A stretch of DNA of 64,000 bases from Croceicoccus gelatinilyticus. GTDB taxonomy: Bacteria > Pseudomonadota > Alphaproteobacteria > Sphingomonadales > Sphingomonadaceae. The stretch lies in assembly GCF_018398395.1 (NCBI RefSeq), contig NZ_JAHCBF010000004.1, positions 1-64,000 of the forward strand, given 5' to 3'. The notes below the pieces were generated by a model that was not told the DNA's origin, searched no databases, and saw nothing but the letters and a program-made list of their open reading frames with translations. The translations under genes and the position numbers were made by a program. Below, in pieces: positions 35,812 to 44,642 of the stretch (the first letter of the stretch is position 1; each line of letters starts with the position of its first letter).

Positions 35812-37521
35812 TTAGACTTCGTCGCTCTCGGCTTCCGCGACGTCGCTCTCGCCGCGTTCGGCCTTCTCTGGCTCCGACGGGCTGATCGGCGCGTCGTTCA
35901 CCACGCCTGCCTTGGCGATCCCTTCCAGCGAGCCGCCGTCGAGGCCGAGTTCCTTCATCAACCCGTCGATGACCGGCGCCTGCGCGCGGTAGGACAGCGC
36001 CGCGCTCAGCGCATCGCTGGCAAGGTTGCCGCCACCCGGACCTGCCGCAACAGGTTTGCCGTCGGCACCTCGGGCACCCGTAATGCCGTCGACCTGAACG
36101 ATCTTGATCGAATCGATCGCCTCAAGCGGCTTCGCGCTTTCGCGTACGAGGTCGGGCAGGACCTTGAGCAGCGCGAGTTTCGTCTGCAGCGACACCTGGC
36201 TGCTCGACAGGATATTCGCAGCCTCGTTCACCGCGCGCTGACCGGCGGCCTCGACTTCGAAGCGGACGCGGTCGGCCTCGGCGCGAAGCTTCTCGGCCTC
36301 GGCCTCACCCTCTGCCTCGAGGCGCGCAGCCTCAGCCCGGTTGCGAGCGGCATCGCGCTCGGCCTCGGCCTCGACCTTTACCTTAATCGCGTCGCGTTCG
36401 GCGACCTTCGCAGCCTCGATCAGCTGGATGCGCTTGTCACGCTCGGCCACTTCGGTCTCGCGGCTGGTCGAGACAGATTCCTCGGCCGCGACTGCCTTGG
36501 CGCGGGCCTCGTCGGCCTCGGCCTTGGCCTGGCTTTCCTCGCGGCTCTTGTTCTGGACCGCGATCTGCTGTTCCTGACGCGCGATTTCGAGAGCGCGCTG
36601 TTGGTCGATGCGGGCTTCCTCGACAAGGCGGTCGGCCTCGATCTGCTGGGCATCGACTTGCTTCTTCGCCTCGATCCGCGCGGCATCGGCCTCGCGGTTG
36701 CGCTCTGCCTGTTCGCGGGCGATCTCTGCGATCTGCGCGGCGCGGCGCACCTCGACCTCACGCTCCTGCTCAAGCCGGGCGTATTCCTGGTCGCGGCCGA
36801 TCTCGAACGAACGCTTGTCGGCTTCGAGGTTCTTGGTCTCCATCTGGACGCGGGTGTCCTGCTCGATGTCGTTGCGCAGTTTCTTGCGTGCCTCGATCTG
36901 CTCGGTCAGCTTGGTCAGGCCCTCGGCGTCGAATGCATTGTTGGCGTTGAAATGCTCGATGCTTGTCTGGTCGAGACCGGTCAGAGAGACCGATTCCAGC
37001 TCAAGCCCGTTCATAGCAAGGTCGTTCGACGACACCTGCTGCACTTTCTGGACGAAGTCCGCGCGCTGTTCGTGCAGTTCGTTCATCGTCATGCCCGCCG
37101 CGACCGAGCGCAGCGCGTCGACGAACTTGCCCTCGACAAGATCCTTCAGCGCCTCCGGGTGCATGGTGCGTTCGCCCAGCGTCTGCGCGGCCATGGCGAT
37201 GGCGTTGGCGTCGGGCCGGACGCGCACGTAGAACTCGGCCTTCACGTCGATGCGAAGCCGGTCGAGCGTGATGAGCGCGTCCTGGTTCTTGCGTTCGACC
37301 GCAAGGCGCACCGTGTTCATGTTCACCGGCATCGTTTCGTGCAGCACCGGCAGCACCAGCGCGCCGCCGTTCATCACGACCTTCTCACCGCCGAAACCGG
37401 TACGGACGAAGCCGACCTGCTTGGTCGCGCGGCGATAGAGCCGGGTGATGGTGAAAGCGATTATGAGCAGGACCGCGAGAACGGTGCCCGCGTAGATCCC
37501 GATGGTGATCAATTGATCCAT
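35812..37521 (-). CDS. yqiK: Flotillin family membrane-scaffold protein
   Basis: The 569-residue protein has one N-terminal membrane segment (about residues 6-26) and an SPFH/band-7 domain (40-200). A very long charged coiled coil rich in Glu, Ala, Arg and Lys spans about 215-430, followed by a flotillin-type C-terminal region. It resembles E. coli YqiK/Bacillus FloT, which organise membrane microdomains. The gene follows a YqiJ-like protein gene, the usual pairing. The start was set at the Met that opens the membrane segment; the upstream extension has no signal features. Confidence 0.92.
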   Translation of the reverse strand: MDQLITIGIYAGTVLAVLLIIAFTITRLYRRATKQVGFVRTGFGGEKVVMNGGALVLPVLHETMPVNMNTVRLAVERKNQDALITLDRLRIDVKAEFYVRVRPDANAIAMAAQTLGERTMHPEALKDLVEGKFVDALRSVAAGMTMNELHEQRADFVQKVQQVSSNDLAMNGLELESVSLTGLDQTSIEHFNANNAFDAEGLTKLTEQIEARKKLRNDIEQDTRVQMETKNLEADKRSFEIGRDQEYARLEQEREVEVRRAAQIAEIAREQAERNREADAARIEAKKQVDAQQIEADRLVEEARIDQQRALEIARQEQQIAVQNKSREESQAKAEADEARAKAVAAEESVSTSRETEVAERDKRIQLIEAAKVAERDAIKVKVEAEAERDAARNRAEAARLEAEGEAEAEKLRAEADRVRFEVEAAGQRAVNEAANILSSSQVSLQTKLALLKVLPDLVRESAKPLEAIDSIKIVQVDGITGARGADGKPVAAGPGGGNLASDALSAALSYRAQAPVIDGLMKELGLDGGSLEGIAKAGVVNDAPISPSEPEKAERGESDVAEAESDEV

Positions 37522-37546
37522 TTGCGTACCCCCTTGAAAATTGAAA

Positions 37547-38173
37547 TCAGCGTGCCAGCCGGAACGGTTCGGACCCGCCGATGGCAAAGAAAAGCTGTTC
37601 GTCGCGGCGGACGAGCATGACCTCGTCGCCCTCGATGAATTCGGATGCGTCCTCGTGCGGTTCGACCATCACGTTGTGCGCCTGGCCGAACCGGTCGGTG
37701 ACTTGCGCGCGGGCAGGACTGCCGCGCCGCGCAGTGCCGATCGAGATCGTGCCCCGCCGGCCAAGCAGTTCGTCAACCGAAACGGCCGTCGTCTCGTCAT
37801 GCGGCCAGATCCGGCCCAGCGGCCGTGCGAGCAGGCCCGTTGCCGGCAAGCCGACGACGACACCCATGACCGCCGCCGCAGCAGCGGGCAGCGGCGCGCC
37901 GATCAGCGCGACGAGCAGTTCCTGCAGCGACAGGCCGATCAGCCCGAACGAAGCGCAGAACAGCGCCAGCCAGGCCACCAGCGGCAGCCGTTCGAGCCCG
38001 ACGATGCTGGCCAATCCGCCAACTACATCGGCAGCGTCCGCCCCTTCGACATCGACGTCACCGTCGAAATCGGGCCCGAAATCGCCAAAGCCGAGAAGTT
38101 GAACGAAAAGCAGTAATAGAAGAAACGCCAACGCCACCGCGAACGGCGTGTTGTGTGGCGCAAGAATATCCAT
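37547..38173 (-). CDS. YqiJ/NfeD-like membrane protein with OB-fold
   Basis: The 208-residue protein has an N-terminal hydrophobic helix (residues 10-30) and an acidic periplasmic or loop segment (DFGPDFDGDVDVEGADAAD). Two further helices (65-120) and a C-terminal OB-fold-like domain (140-208) follow. Such proteins partner flotillins. The start is the ATG with GAAAGGGG upstream; a TTG two codons earlier is less likely. Confidence 0.85.
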   Translation of the reverse strand: MDILAPHNTPFAVALAFLLLLLFVQLLGFGDFGPDFDGDVDVEGADAADVVGGLASIVGLERLPLVAWLALFCASFGLIGLSLQELLVALIGAPLPAAAAAVMGVVVGLPATGLLARPLGRIWPHDETTAVSVDELLGRRGTISIGTARRGSPARAQVTDRFGQAHNVMVEPHEDASEFIEGDEVMLVRRDEQLFFAIGGSEPFRLAR

Positions 38174-38275
38174 TTCCAACCCCTTTCCACGTTCGGAAAG
38201 ATGGCAGGAAATTGTTGCATTTCATACCAAAATCGGACGAACCAGAACCGATTTTCGGGTGCAGCCGAAGGCGCC

Positions 38276-40219
38276 TCAGCCCTCGATCAGGTCCTCTATC
38301 GCGTGGAGCGCGATGGCGTGGTTCAGGATGATGTCCTTGCGCGTGTTCTGCGCGTGGTCGTCGCTCTTGCGGTAATCCTCGATCGAGGCGCGCAGCTTGG
38401 CTTCGTCGAAAATGCCGTGTTCTGCGATTTCCTTCGACGACAGCCACTTTTCGATCAGCTTGTCGATCTCGGCCGTCTTTTCCTTGTCGGTATGCGCGGG
38501 CGGGGCCATGAAGGCGAACTTCTCGCGCTTGTAGAGCACTTCGGGAAGGACGTGCTTCATCGCCTCGCGTACGACCCACTTTTCGATGCCGTCGCGGATG
38601 CGGACATGAGGCGGGATGCGCAAGGCCAGTTCGGCGACGTGATGGTCGAGGAAGGCCGGCCGGCTTTCGAGGCTGTTGGCCATGTCGACACGGTCGCCGC
38701 CCCAGTTGAGGATCTGGCCTTCCAGCATCGTCTTGATCCAGGAATACTGCACCTTGTCGAGCACGTGACGCCCGTCGAGCATCGAACGATCGAGGCTGTA
38801 GGCAATGGCCGCGACCGGATCGTAGTCACCCAGCTTGGCCTTGAATTCTTCCGACAAAAGCGGCTTCACCCGTTCCAGCACCAGCATCCACGGCTGGATC
38901 CAGCTGGGCGTAAAACCCATGACTTCCTCGAATGCGGGGTGGCTGATCTGCTTTTCGGCCAGCACGCTGCCTGAGAAGATCGCGTTGCGCTTCTTCATGT
39001 CCTCGCCCGCCGCGGTCTCGGAATAGGCGGGATCGTGCAGGAAGTAGTCGGCCTTGAACTGGGCATAGCCGCCGAACAGTTCGTCGCTGCCTTCGCCGGT
39101 GATGACGACCTTGTAGCCGACTTTTCGCACGTGTTCGCTCATCAGCATCTTGGCGACGCCCAGCGTGTTGTAGAACGTGCGTTCGGAGTAATAGACCGCC
39201 TTCTCGAAGTTCTCTCCGTAAAGGTCGACGGCCTTGATCTTCAGGATGTCCTGGTCCGCGCCGACCATTTCGGCCATTTCGGTCGCGATGTGCGCTTCGT
39301 CATAGCGGTCGTCGTCGAAGCTGATGGTGAAGGCTTTCACCGGCGACTGCTGGATCGCGGCGGCCATGCCGAGGATCGAGCAGCTGTCGATCCCGCCCGA
39401 AAGATAGCAGGCGACCGGCACGTCTGCCTCAAGCCGCAGCGTGATCGATTCCACCAGCGCGCGACGCACGTTCTCGATGTGCTCTTCATCGGGCAGGTCG
39501 TCGTGCTGACCTTCCAGCGGGAATTCGGCGTCCCAGTAGCGGCGTTCCTCGACCTCGTAATCGTCGCCTTTTCGGCTCACGATCAGCATGTGCCCGGGCT
39601 TCAGCGCGTGGATGTCTTCGAACAGGGTCATGCCCGGGACCATCACCTGCATCAGCTGGTGAAGCTGCGCCTTGGGGCAGACGTTGCGCGGCACGTCGGG
39701 GTGGGCCAGCATCGCCTTGATCTCGCTGCCCCAGAAAAAACCCTTCTCGCCCTTGTGGTAATAAAGCGGGCGGATGCCGAAACGGTCACGCACGATGATC
39801 AGTTGCTGCTTCTTTTCATCGAACAGTGCGAAAGCGAATTCGCCCCGCAAGTGGTGGACGAAGTCCAGCCCGTGCTTGTCGTACAGCTTCATCGCGATCT
39901 CTGAGTCAGAGCGCGTGTTGAACCAGTAGCCGTCGGTGCGCAGCAGGCCGCGGATGCGCTTGAAGTCGTAGAACTCGCCATTGACGGTCAGCTTCAGGTG
40001 CGCCGTGCCGTCATCCTCGCGCCCGTGGATCGGCTGTGTCCCGCTGTCCAGTCCGATGATCGACAGGCGCGTGTGGATCATGGCGAGGCCGTTTTCCCGA
40101 TCGTGCAGGAAACCGCGCCCGTCCGGTCCGCGATGGTACATGCGGTCGGCCATCTTCTCGGTATGGGCCTGCGTCTGCTCGTCGTAGTGGGGGCTCCACA
40201 GCCCGGCGATGCCACACAT
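38276..40219 (-). CDS. asnB: Asparagine synthase (glutamine-hydrolysing)
   Basis: The 647-residue enzyme makes asparagine from aspartate, glutamine and ATP. The glutaminase domain begins at the catalytic Cys2 (MCGIAGLWS), with RLSIIGLDSG and the conserved RGPDGRG. The synthetase domain has the pyrophosphate loop YLSGGIDSCS and the acidic motif GEGSDELFGGY. A homologue could amidate another acceptor, as in antibiotic or capsule pathways, but the context gives no such pathway. It is the last gene of a leftward run starting at a solute symporter and passing an aspartate transcarbamoylase. Confidence 0.93.
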   Translation of the reverse strand: MCGIAGLWSPHYDEQTQAHTEKMADRMYHRGPDGRGFLHDRENGLAMIHTRLSIIGLDSGTQPIHGREDDGTAHLKLTVNGEFYDFKRIRGLLRTDGYWFNTRSDSEIAMKLYDKHGLDFVHHLRGEFAFALFDEKKQQLIIVRDRFGIRPLYYHKGEKGFFWGSEIKAMLAHPDVPRNVCPKAQLHQLMQVMVPGMTLFEDIHALKPGHMLIVSRKGDDYEVEERRYWDAEFPLEGQHDDLPDEEHIENVRRALVESITLRLEADVPVACYLSGGIDSCSILGMAAAIQQSPVKAFTISFDDDRYDEAHIATEMAEMVGADQDILKIKAVDLYGENFEKAVYYSERTFYNTLGVAKMLMSEHVRKVGYKVVITGEGSDELFGGYAQFKADYFLHDPAYSETAAGEDMKKRNAIFSGSVLAEKQISHPAFEEVMGFTPSWIQPWMLVLERVKPLLSEEFKAKLGDYDPVAAIAYSLDRSMLDGRHVLDKVQYSWIKTMLEGQILNWGGDRVDMANSLESRPAFLDHHVAELALRIPPHVRIRDGIEKWVVREAMKHVLPEVLYKREKFAFMAPPAHTDKEKTAEIDKLIEKWLSSKEIAEHGIFDEAKLRASIEDYRKSDDHAQNTRKDIILNHAIALHAIEDLIEG

Positions 40220-40276
40220 GGGTCGGTCTTTCCTTTTCGGTGATCGGGCCTGTCGGGCCCGTCGTTCTGGCAGATA

Positions 40277-41368
40277 TCAGGCGATGAATTCGCGGGGAAC
40301 CACGTGGCGCACGCGGCCGAAAATGGCCAGCAGAAGCGCCTGTCGCAGCCAGACCGCACCGTCCGCCTGGTTGAAGTAAAGGTTGTGCTGAGTCTCGTCC
40401 AAGTCGGTCGACAGCTCTTCGCCGCGGGCCAGCGGATGCAGGATCACGGTGTCAGGCTTCAGCTGGCTTTTCTGCGAAAGCGAAAACGCCTCTCCGAAGA
40501 ACCGGTATCCGTCGCCCAGAAACGCGATAGCGTTCATGTAGATGACGTCGAGATACTCGAGGCTCTGCTGCAGGTTGCGGCTGAAATCGATGCCGATCGG
40601 GCTGTTGTTCGTCATCTCGCGGATCTCATCGCCCAGCGGGTCGGCCATTTCCGAGAAGATCGTGATGTGATTGATATTCTCGTGAAAATTGAGCGCGAGA
40701 GTAAGGAAGCTCTTCACCGTGCGCATGTTGCCCGGCGTGCCGATGATCCCGATGTTCAGACGGAACTTCTCCGGCAATTGCCCGAACGCCAGTTCCGGCC
40801 GCCACTTGCACAGCGCATACCAGTCCGCCAGCGCCTGCGTCGGATGTTCGTCCGACCCGTTGCCGCCGTTGATCAGCGGGATGCGCAAGTATTCGCACAA
40901 TTCCTGCAGGCTCTTCTGCTCGGTATGCCGGACAACGACGACATCGGCATAGGAATTGAACATCTGCCCGATGTCGCGCATCGATTCGCCCTTGGCGACG
41001 CCGGTCGTCTTGGCATCGGCGACCGACAGCGTCTTGCCGCCGACGTGGAGCATCGCGCTTTCGAACGACAGGCGCGTACGCGTGCTGGGTTCGAAGAAGG
41101 CGGCGGCAAGAATTTTGTCCTCAAGCGCCCGCCCGACGTCGAACTTGCGCTGCTGCATATAGGCGGCAAGCTTCATCAGCTCGCGCATCAGCGGCAGGTC
41201 GAACTGCGATGCCGAAAGGACCGAGGTATCGTGCAGCCGGTCCAGTTGTTCCAGATCCAGCTTCGGATCGTGATTGATGAAGTTCTGCGGGTCGGGGCAA
41301 TTGCCCAGCCGCCCCGCCTTGCGCAGCGGGTCCGCGACGTGTTCGACCTGGCTTGCCGGGCGGATCAC
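40277..41368 (-). CDS. pyrB: Aspartate carbamoyltransferase (PyrB-like)
   Basis: The 363-residue enzyme joins carbamoyl phosphate and aspartate. The phosphate-binding STRTRLSFE lies at residues 95-103, with GGNGSDEHPTQAL in the middle and ILHPLARGEELSTDLD near the end. The GTG start overlaps the upstream small gene stop (GTGA) and gives a family-like N-terminal length of about 40 residues before the conserved core. It is not next to pyrC or other pyrimidine genes. It may be a second, specialised copy used with the transporter and asparagine synthetase. That is inference. Confidence 0.88.
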   Translation of the reverse strand: MIRPASQVEHVADPLRKAGRLGNCPDPQNFINHDPKLDLEQLDRLHDTSVLSASQFDLPLMRELMKLAAYMQQRKFDVGRALEDKILAAAFFEPSTRTRLSFESAMLHVGGKTLSVADAKTTGVAKGESMRDIGQMFNSYADVVVVRHTEQKSLQELCEYLRIPLINGGNGSDEHPTQALADWYALCKWRPELAFGQLPEKFRLNIGIIGTPGNMRTVKSFLTLALNFHENINHITIFSEMADPLGDEIREMTNNSPIGIDFSRNLQQSLEYLDVIYMNAIAFLGDGYRFFGEAFSLSQKSQLKPDTVILHPLARGEELSTDLDETQHNLYFNQADGAVWLRQALLLAIFGRVRHVVPREFIA

Positions 41369-41487
41369 CAGATCTCTCCCGACTTGCCGTCGCGGATCAG
41401 CATCGCGGCAAGGCCCAGCGCGGACACGCCGCACCAGATCAGCGATCCGTAGATCAGGACGGAGAGGAATCCTTCGCTAAAGGTCAT
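41365..41487 (-). CDS. 40-residue single-helix membrane microprotein
   Basis: The product has a single hydrophobic helix (FLSVLIYGSLIWCGVSALGL, residues 7-26) followed by a short basic and acidic tail. It overlaps the symporter stop by four bases (ATGA) and the carbamoyltransferase start by four (GTGA). This places it inside a coupled operon and argues for real translation. Small helices like this often accompany sodium symporters. It is too short for usual gene calls. Confidence 0.7.
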   Translation of the reverse strand: MTFSEGFLSVLIYGSLIWCGVSALGLAAMLIRDGKSGEIW

Positions 41488-42908
41488 GCGGCCTCCTTGA
41501 GGCGGGTCCAGTCGAAGCGGCCCTTGGCAAGGGCGCAGGCGCCCAGCGTCCAGACCATCGAAACGGCAGTTGCAATCAACGTGGCGACGTAAAAGCCGAT
41601 CGCGAAATAGAAATAGAGACCAACGCCTGCGCCCAGCACCATCGCGCCGATGGCACCAACGGTATTCGCGCTGCGCCAATAAAGGCCGGTGACGATCGGC
41701 CAGATCATCGACCCGACAAGCGGCCCTGCGAAAAACAGCACCGTCGCCAGCGTGCCGATGCGCGGCAGGCAGACCAGCCACGTCAGCACGCCGAGGCCAA
41801 GGGTCACCCACTGGGCCGTGCGCTTCAGGTTGTCCGCACTGGACGAAGGGTGCAGCAGGCGGCGCCAGATATCTTCGGTGACCAGATCCGATGTCGCGGC
41901 AAGCAGGCTGTCGATGCTGGAGGCTAGCGAGCAGAACACGACGATGAAGATCGCCACTGCGCCCACCCCGCCCAGCACTTCGGCAATGACCAGCGGGCCC
42001 ACCATGTCCGCGCTCGGCACCGCGACGCCCAGTGCGCCCGATGCCAGTGCGATGAAGCCGGCGGCAACCGGGATCGGCAACCAGACAAGCCCGCCCATCA
42101 GGAACGCCCTGGACGCGACGCCTTCACGGAAGGCAAAGGCGCGGCTCCACCACACGTTGTTGTGAAACACCTCGCCCAAGCCGAAAAGCAGGTTGTTGAA
42201 GATCGCCATGATCGCAGCGGGGAACAGGACGTCGAGCAGGGCTGGCTTCGTCGCGGTCAGGTTCGCGTGGATTTCCGAGACCGAGACGTTCTGCAAGACC
42301 GCGAAACCGGTGACGCAGATGCCGACGATGATGATCAGCGACTGGATGAAGTCGGTCCCGATCACGGCGGCCAGACCGCCGCGCATCGTGTAGATCACAC
42401 AGACGGCAAGGATGACGCTCATCCCCCAGGCATAGTCAATGCCCGCCAGTGCTTCGAGCAGGATGCCGCCCGCCATCGCCATGCTGACAAGCCACGTGAG
42501 CGAGTAGAACAGCGTGAAGACGAGGAATATCGCCCACGCGACACGGCCATATCGCAGGCGGAAGAAATCGCCGCTGGTATAGCCGTGCGGCATCAGCTGG
42601 CGGATGCGCTTGGCCATCGGTGCAAAAAGGATCAGCCCGAAAGCCGCCGTGGAATAGGCAAGCATCCCCCAGATGCCCAATTGCAGCGCAAATTGCGGGG
42701 CCAGCATCGTGGTGTTCGACGTAATCCAGGTCGCAGCCGCCGTCGCTGTGCCAAGCGCGAGGCCGACGTTCCGGCCCGCCAGCGCGTGATCCTCAAAGCT
42801 CTTGTTTCGGCGGCCCCAGTAAACGCCAAGGCCGATCCAAAGCACGCTGAACAGCGCGAGCAGGATCCAGCCGACAGTGGGGTCGAGGAAGACCTTGTCC
42901 TCAGCCAT
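41484..42908 (-). CDS. Sodium:solute symporter (SSS family)
   Basis: The 474-residue integral membrane protein has about 13 transmembrane helices with the SSS fold. Motifs include GRNVGLALGTATAAATWIT near helix 2 and SLASSIDSLLAATSDLVTEDIW in the second half. It resembles urea/polyamine-type (DUR3-like) symporters more than proline or glucose carriers, but the substrate is not certain. The ATG with GGAGGG six bases upstream decides the start over a Met two codons earlier. It overlaps the preceding gene by eight bases. Confidence 0.88.
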   Translation of the reverse strand: MAEDKVFLDPTVGWILLALFSVLWIGLGVYWGRRNKSFEDHALAGRNVGLALGTATAAATWITSNTTMLAPQFALQLGIWGMLAYSTAAFGLILFAPMAKRIRQLMPHGYTSGDFFRLRYGRVAWAIFLVFTLFYSLTWLVSMAMAGGILLEALAGIDYAWGMSVILAVCVIYTMRGGLAAVIGTDFIQSLIIIVGICVTGFAVLQNVSVSEIHANLTATKPALLDVLFPAAIMAIFNNLLFGLGEVFHNNVWWSRAFAFREGVASRAFLMGGLVWLPIPVAAGFIALASGALGVAVPSADMVGPLVIAEVLGGVGAVAIFIVVFCSLASSIDSLLAATSDLVTEDIWRRLLHPSSSADNLKRTAQWVTLGLGVLTWLVCLPRIGTLATVLFFAGPLVGSMIWPIVTGLYWRSANTVGAIGAMVLGAGVGLYFYFAIGFYVATLIATAVSMVWTLGACALAKGRFDWTRLKEAA

Positions 42909-43302
42909 CTGCACCCTCCCCGCGCGTGCCGCGCAGGATGACGATGACCGTCAGCAGGAAGACGATCGCCCCCAGTCCCGCAAGCCACAAGGCCTGTTCA
43001 AGTGATTGATGGCTTACGGAAAGTGTCAGAGGCGCAGCTTTCGCGCCGCTCTCCCCGACGAGGTTCAGCGCATATTCGCCATCGGCCAGACCGGACAGGA
43101 ATATGCCGTCGTTCGTCCCATTATACACGGGACGGACCTGCCCATCGGGTGCGGTCAGGGTAAGTGTGACGGGTTCGTCCGTCGTCCAGCCGACGTGAAC
43201 GTGGCCCGTATCTGTCGCCAAGGGGCCGTCGTCGACAAAAGCCGGTGCCGCGAGGCCGGATGCGGGCAGTCCCCCTGCCGCAAGGAATACTGCCGCGACC
43301 AA
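42901..43302 (-). CDS. Exported single-span protein coupled to the symporter
   Basis: The roughly 133-residue protein has an N-terminal signal-like segment (AAVFLAAGGLPASGLAAPA). A beta-rich extracytoplasmic domain is followed by one C-terminal membrane helix (LAGLGAIVFLLTVIVIL) and a short tail. The only standard start in frame is a TTG directly before the hydrophobic stretch. The codons upstream encode a basic n-region (RNSRRTA) expected of a signal peptide, but no ATG, GTG or TTG precedes them before a stop. The true start is therefore unclear. It probably assists the symporter. Confidence 0.65.
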   Translation of the reverse strand: MVAAVFLAAGGLPASGLAAPAFVDDGPLATDTGHVHVGWTTDEPVTLTLTAPDGQVRPVYNGTNDGIFLSGLADGEYALNLVGESGAKAAPLTLSVSHQSLEQALWLAGLGAIVFLLTVIVILRGTRGEGADG

Positions 43303-43446
43303 GGCAGTTCTCCGCGAGTTGCGCGATGGAAAAAAGATGCCGCTGGTGCCCCGATTACCTCATGAAAAAGCGCTGAAACCCGGAATGTCCGCAGCGTGGA
43401 ACACGGGGTATCAAACACCGTGGGGCCTGTGAACCACCGTAATCGA

Positions 43447-43475
43447 TTTCATCCCCTGCACGGGGGCAGATGAAA
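43447..43475 (+). promoter_or_regulatory. Inverted repeat in the bioB leader
   Basis: TTTCATC and GATGAAA are perfect arms around a GC-rich centre that can itself pair (CCCC with GGGG). It lies 87 bases before the bioB start. It has no U-run, so an operator or leader hairpin is more likely than a terminator. It is not the TTATnnATAA type described for BioR. Confidence 0.45.
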
Positions 43476-43562
43476 TGTTCCTGTCACTAATCGGGCTTGC
43501 AAGACCGTGCGCCTTGCTTCAGGCGAATTGGCAATGGCCCGTGCCATAGGCGCGGTCCCCTG

Positions 43563-44642
43563 ATGAATACGTGCAAGGACGAGAGCGTGACGCAAGCAAG
43601 TGCAGCCCCCCGCAGCGACTGGACCCGCGAGGAGATCGCGGAGCTTTTCGACCTGCCCTTCACCGAACTGGTGTTCCGCGCCGCATCAGTGCACCGCGAC
43701 AACCACCCCGCGAACCAGGTGCAGCTGTCGACCCTGCTCTCGATCAAGACCGGCGGTTGCCCCGAAGACTGCGGCTATTGCTCGCAATCGGCCAGCGCCG
43801 ACAGCGGCGTGAAGGCGACCAAACTGCTCGACGTGCAGCAGGTGCTTCAGGCCGCCGCACAGGCCAAGGACCACGGCTCGACCCGTTTCTGCATGGGCGC
43901 TGCTTTCCGCAACCCCAAGGAACGCGACATGCCCGCGATCATCCAGATGGTCGAAGGCGTGCGCGCGATGGGCATGGAAACCTGCATGACGCTGGGCATG
44001 CTCAACGAAAAACAGTCGGCCATGCTCGCCGAGGCAGGGCTCGACTACTACAACCACAACATCGACACTTCGCCCGAGAACTACGCCAACATCACCAGCA
44101 CCCGCACGTTCGAGGACCGGCTGGATACGCTGTCGAACGTGCGCAAGGCAGGCATCAACGTCTGTTCGGGCGGGATTGTCGGCATGGGCGAGACGCGGGC
44201 CGACCGCGTGGGCTTCATCCACACGCTGGCAACGCTGCCCGAACATCCCGGTTCGGTGCCGGTTAACGCGCTGGTTCCGGTGAAGGGCACGCCGCTGGGC
44301 GACATGCTGGCCGATACGCCGCTCGCCAAGATCGACGACATCGAATTCGTCCGCACCGTCGCGGTCGCGCGCATCACGATGCCGGGTTCGATGGTCCGCC
44401 TCTCGGCTGGGCGCGAATCGATGAGCGAGGCGACGCAGGCGCTGTGCTTCCTGGCGGGCGCGAACTCGATCTTCACTGGCGACAAGCTGCTGACCGCGCC
44501 CAACGCGGGCGATGACAGCGACGCGGCCATGTTCGCCCGCCTCGGCATCGAGGCGATGCCGGCGAGCGAGCCGCGTGACGCTCAGGCGCCGTCGTGTGCC
44601 GGTTCGCGTAGCGAGCGCAGCGCAGAGGCAATGACCTCGTAA
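43563..44642 (+). CDS. bioB: Biotin synthase
   Basis: The 359-residue radical SAM enzyme inserts sulfur into dethiobiotin. The cluster motif CPEDCGYC is at Cys66, Cys70 and Cys73. The later conserved Arg is in RLSAGRE. The C-terminus runs about 25 residues past the usual end of BioB, as a Ser/Ala/Arg-rich tail that lies opposite the end of bioA. The last 61 bases of the two convergent genes overlap. The ATG follows a TG-rich gap with no strong ribosome-binding site. Confidence 0.95.
   Translation: MNTCKDESVTQASAAPRSDWTREEIAELFDLPFTELVFRAASVHRDNHPANQVQLSTLLSIKTGGCPEDCGYCSQSASADSGVKATKLLDVQQVLQAAAQAKDHGSTRFCMGAAFRNPKERDMPAIIQMVEGVRAMGMETCMTLGMLNEKQSAMLAEAGLDYYNHNIDTSPENYANITSTRTFEDRLDTLSNVRKAGINVCSGGIVGMGETRADRVGFIHTLATLPEHPGSVPVNALVPVKGTPLGDMLADTPLAKIDDIEFVRTVAVARITMPGSMVRLSAGRESMSEATQALCFLAGANSIFTGDKLLTAPNAGDDSDAAMFARLGIEAMPASEPRDAQAPSCAGSRSERSAEAMTS

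Noticed and set aside
43420-43562. BioR or BirA-type operator upstream of bioB
   Set aside because: No TTATnnATAA or BirA-like sequence is present; only the TTTCATC/GATGAAA repeat is.
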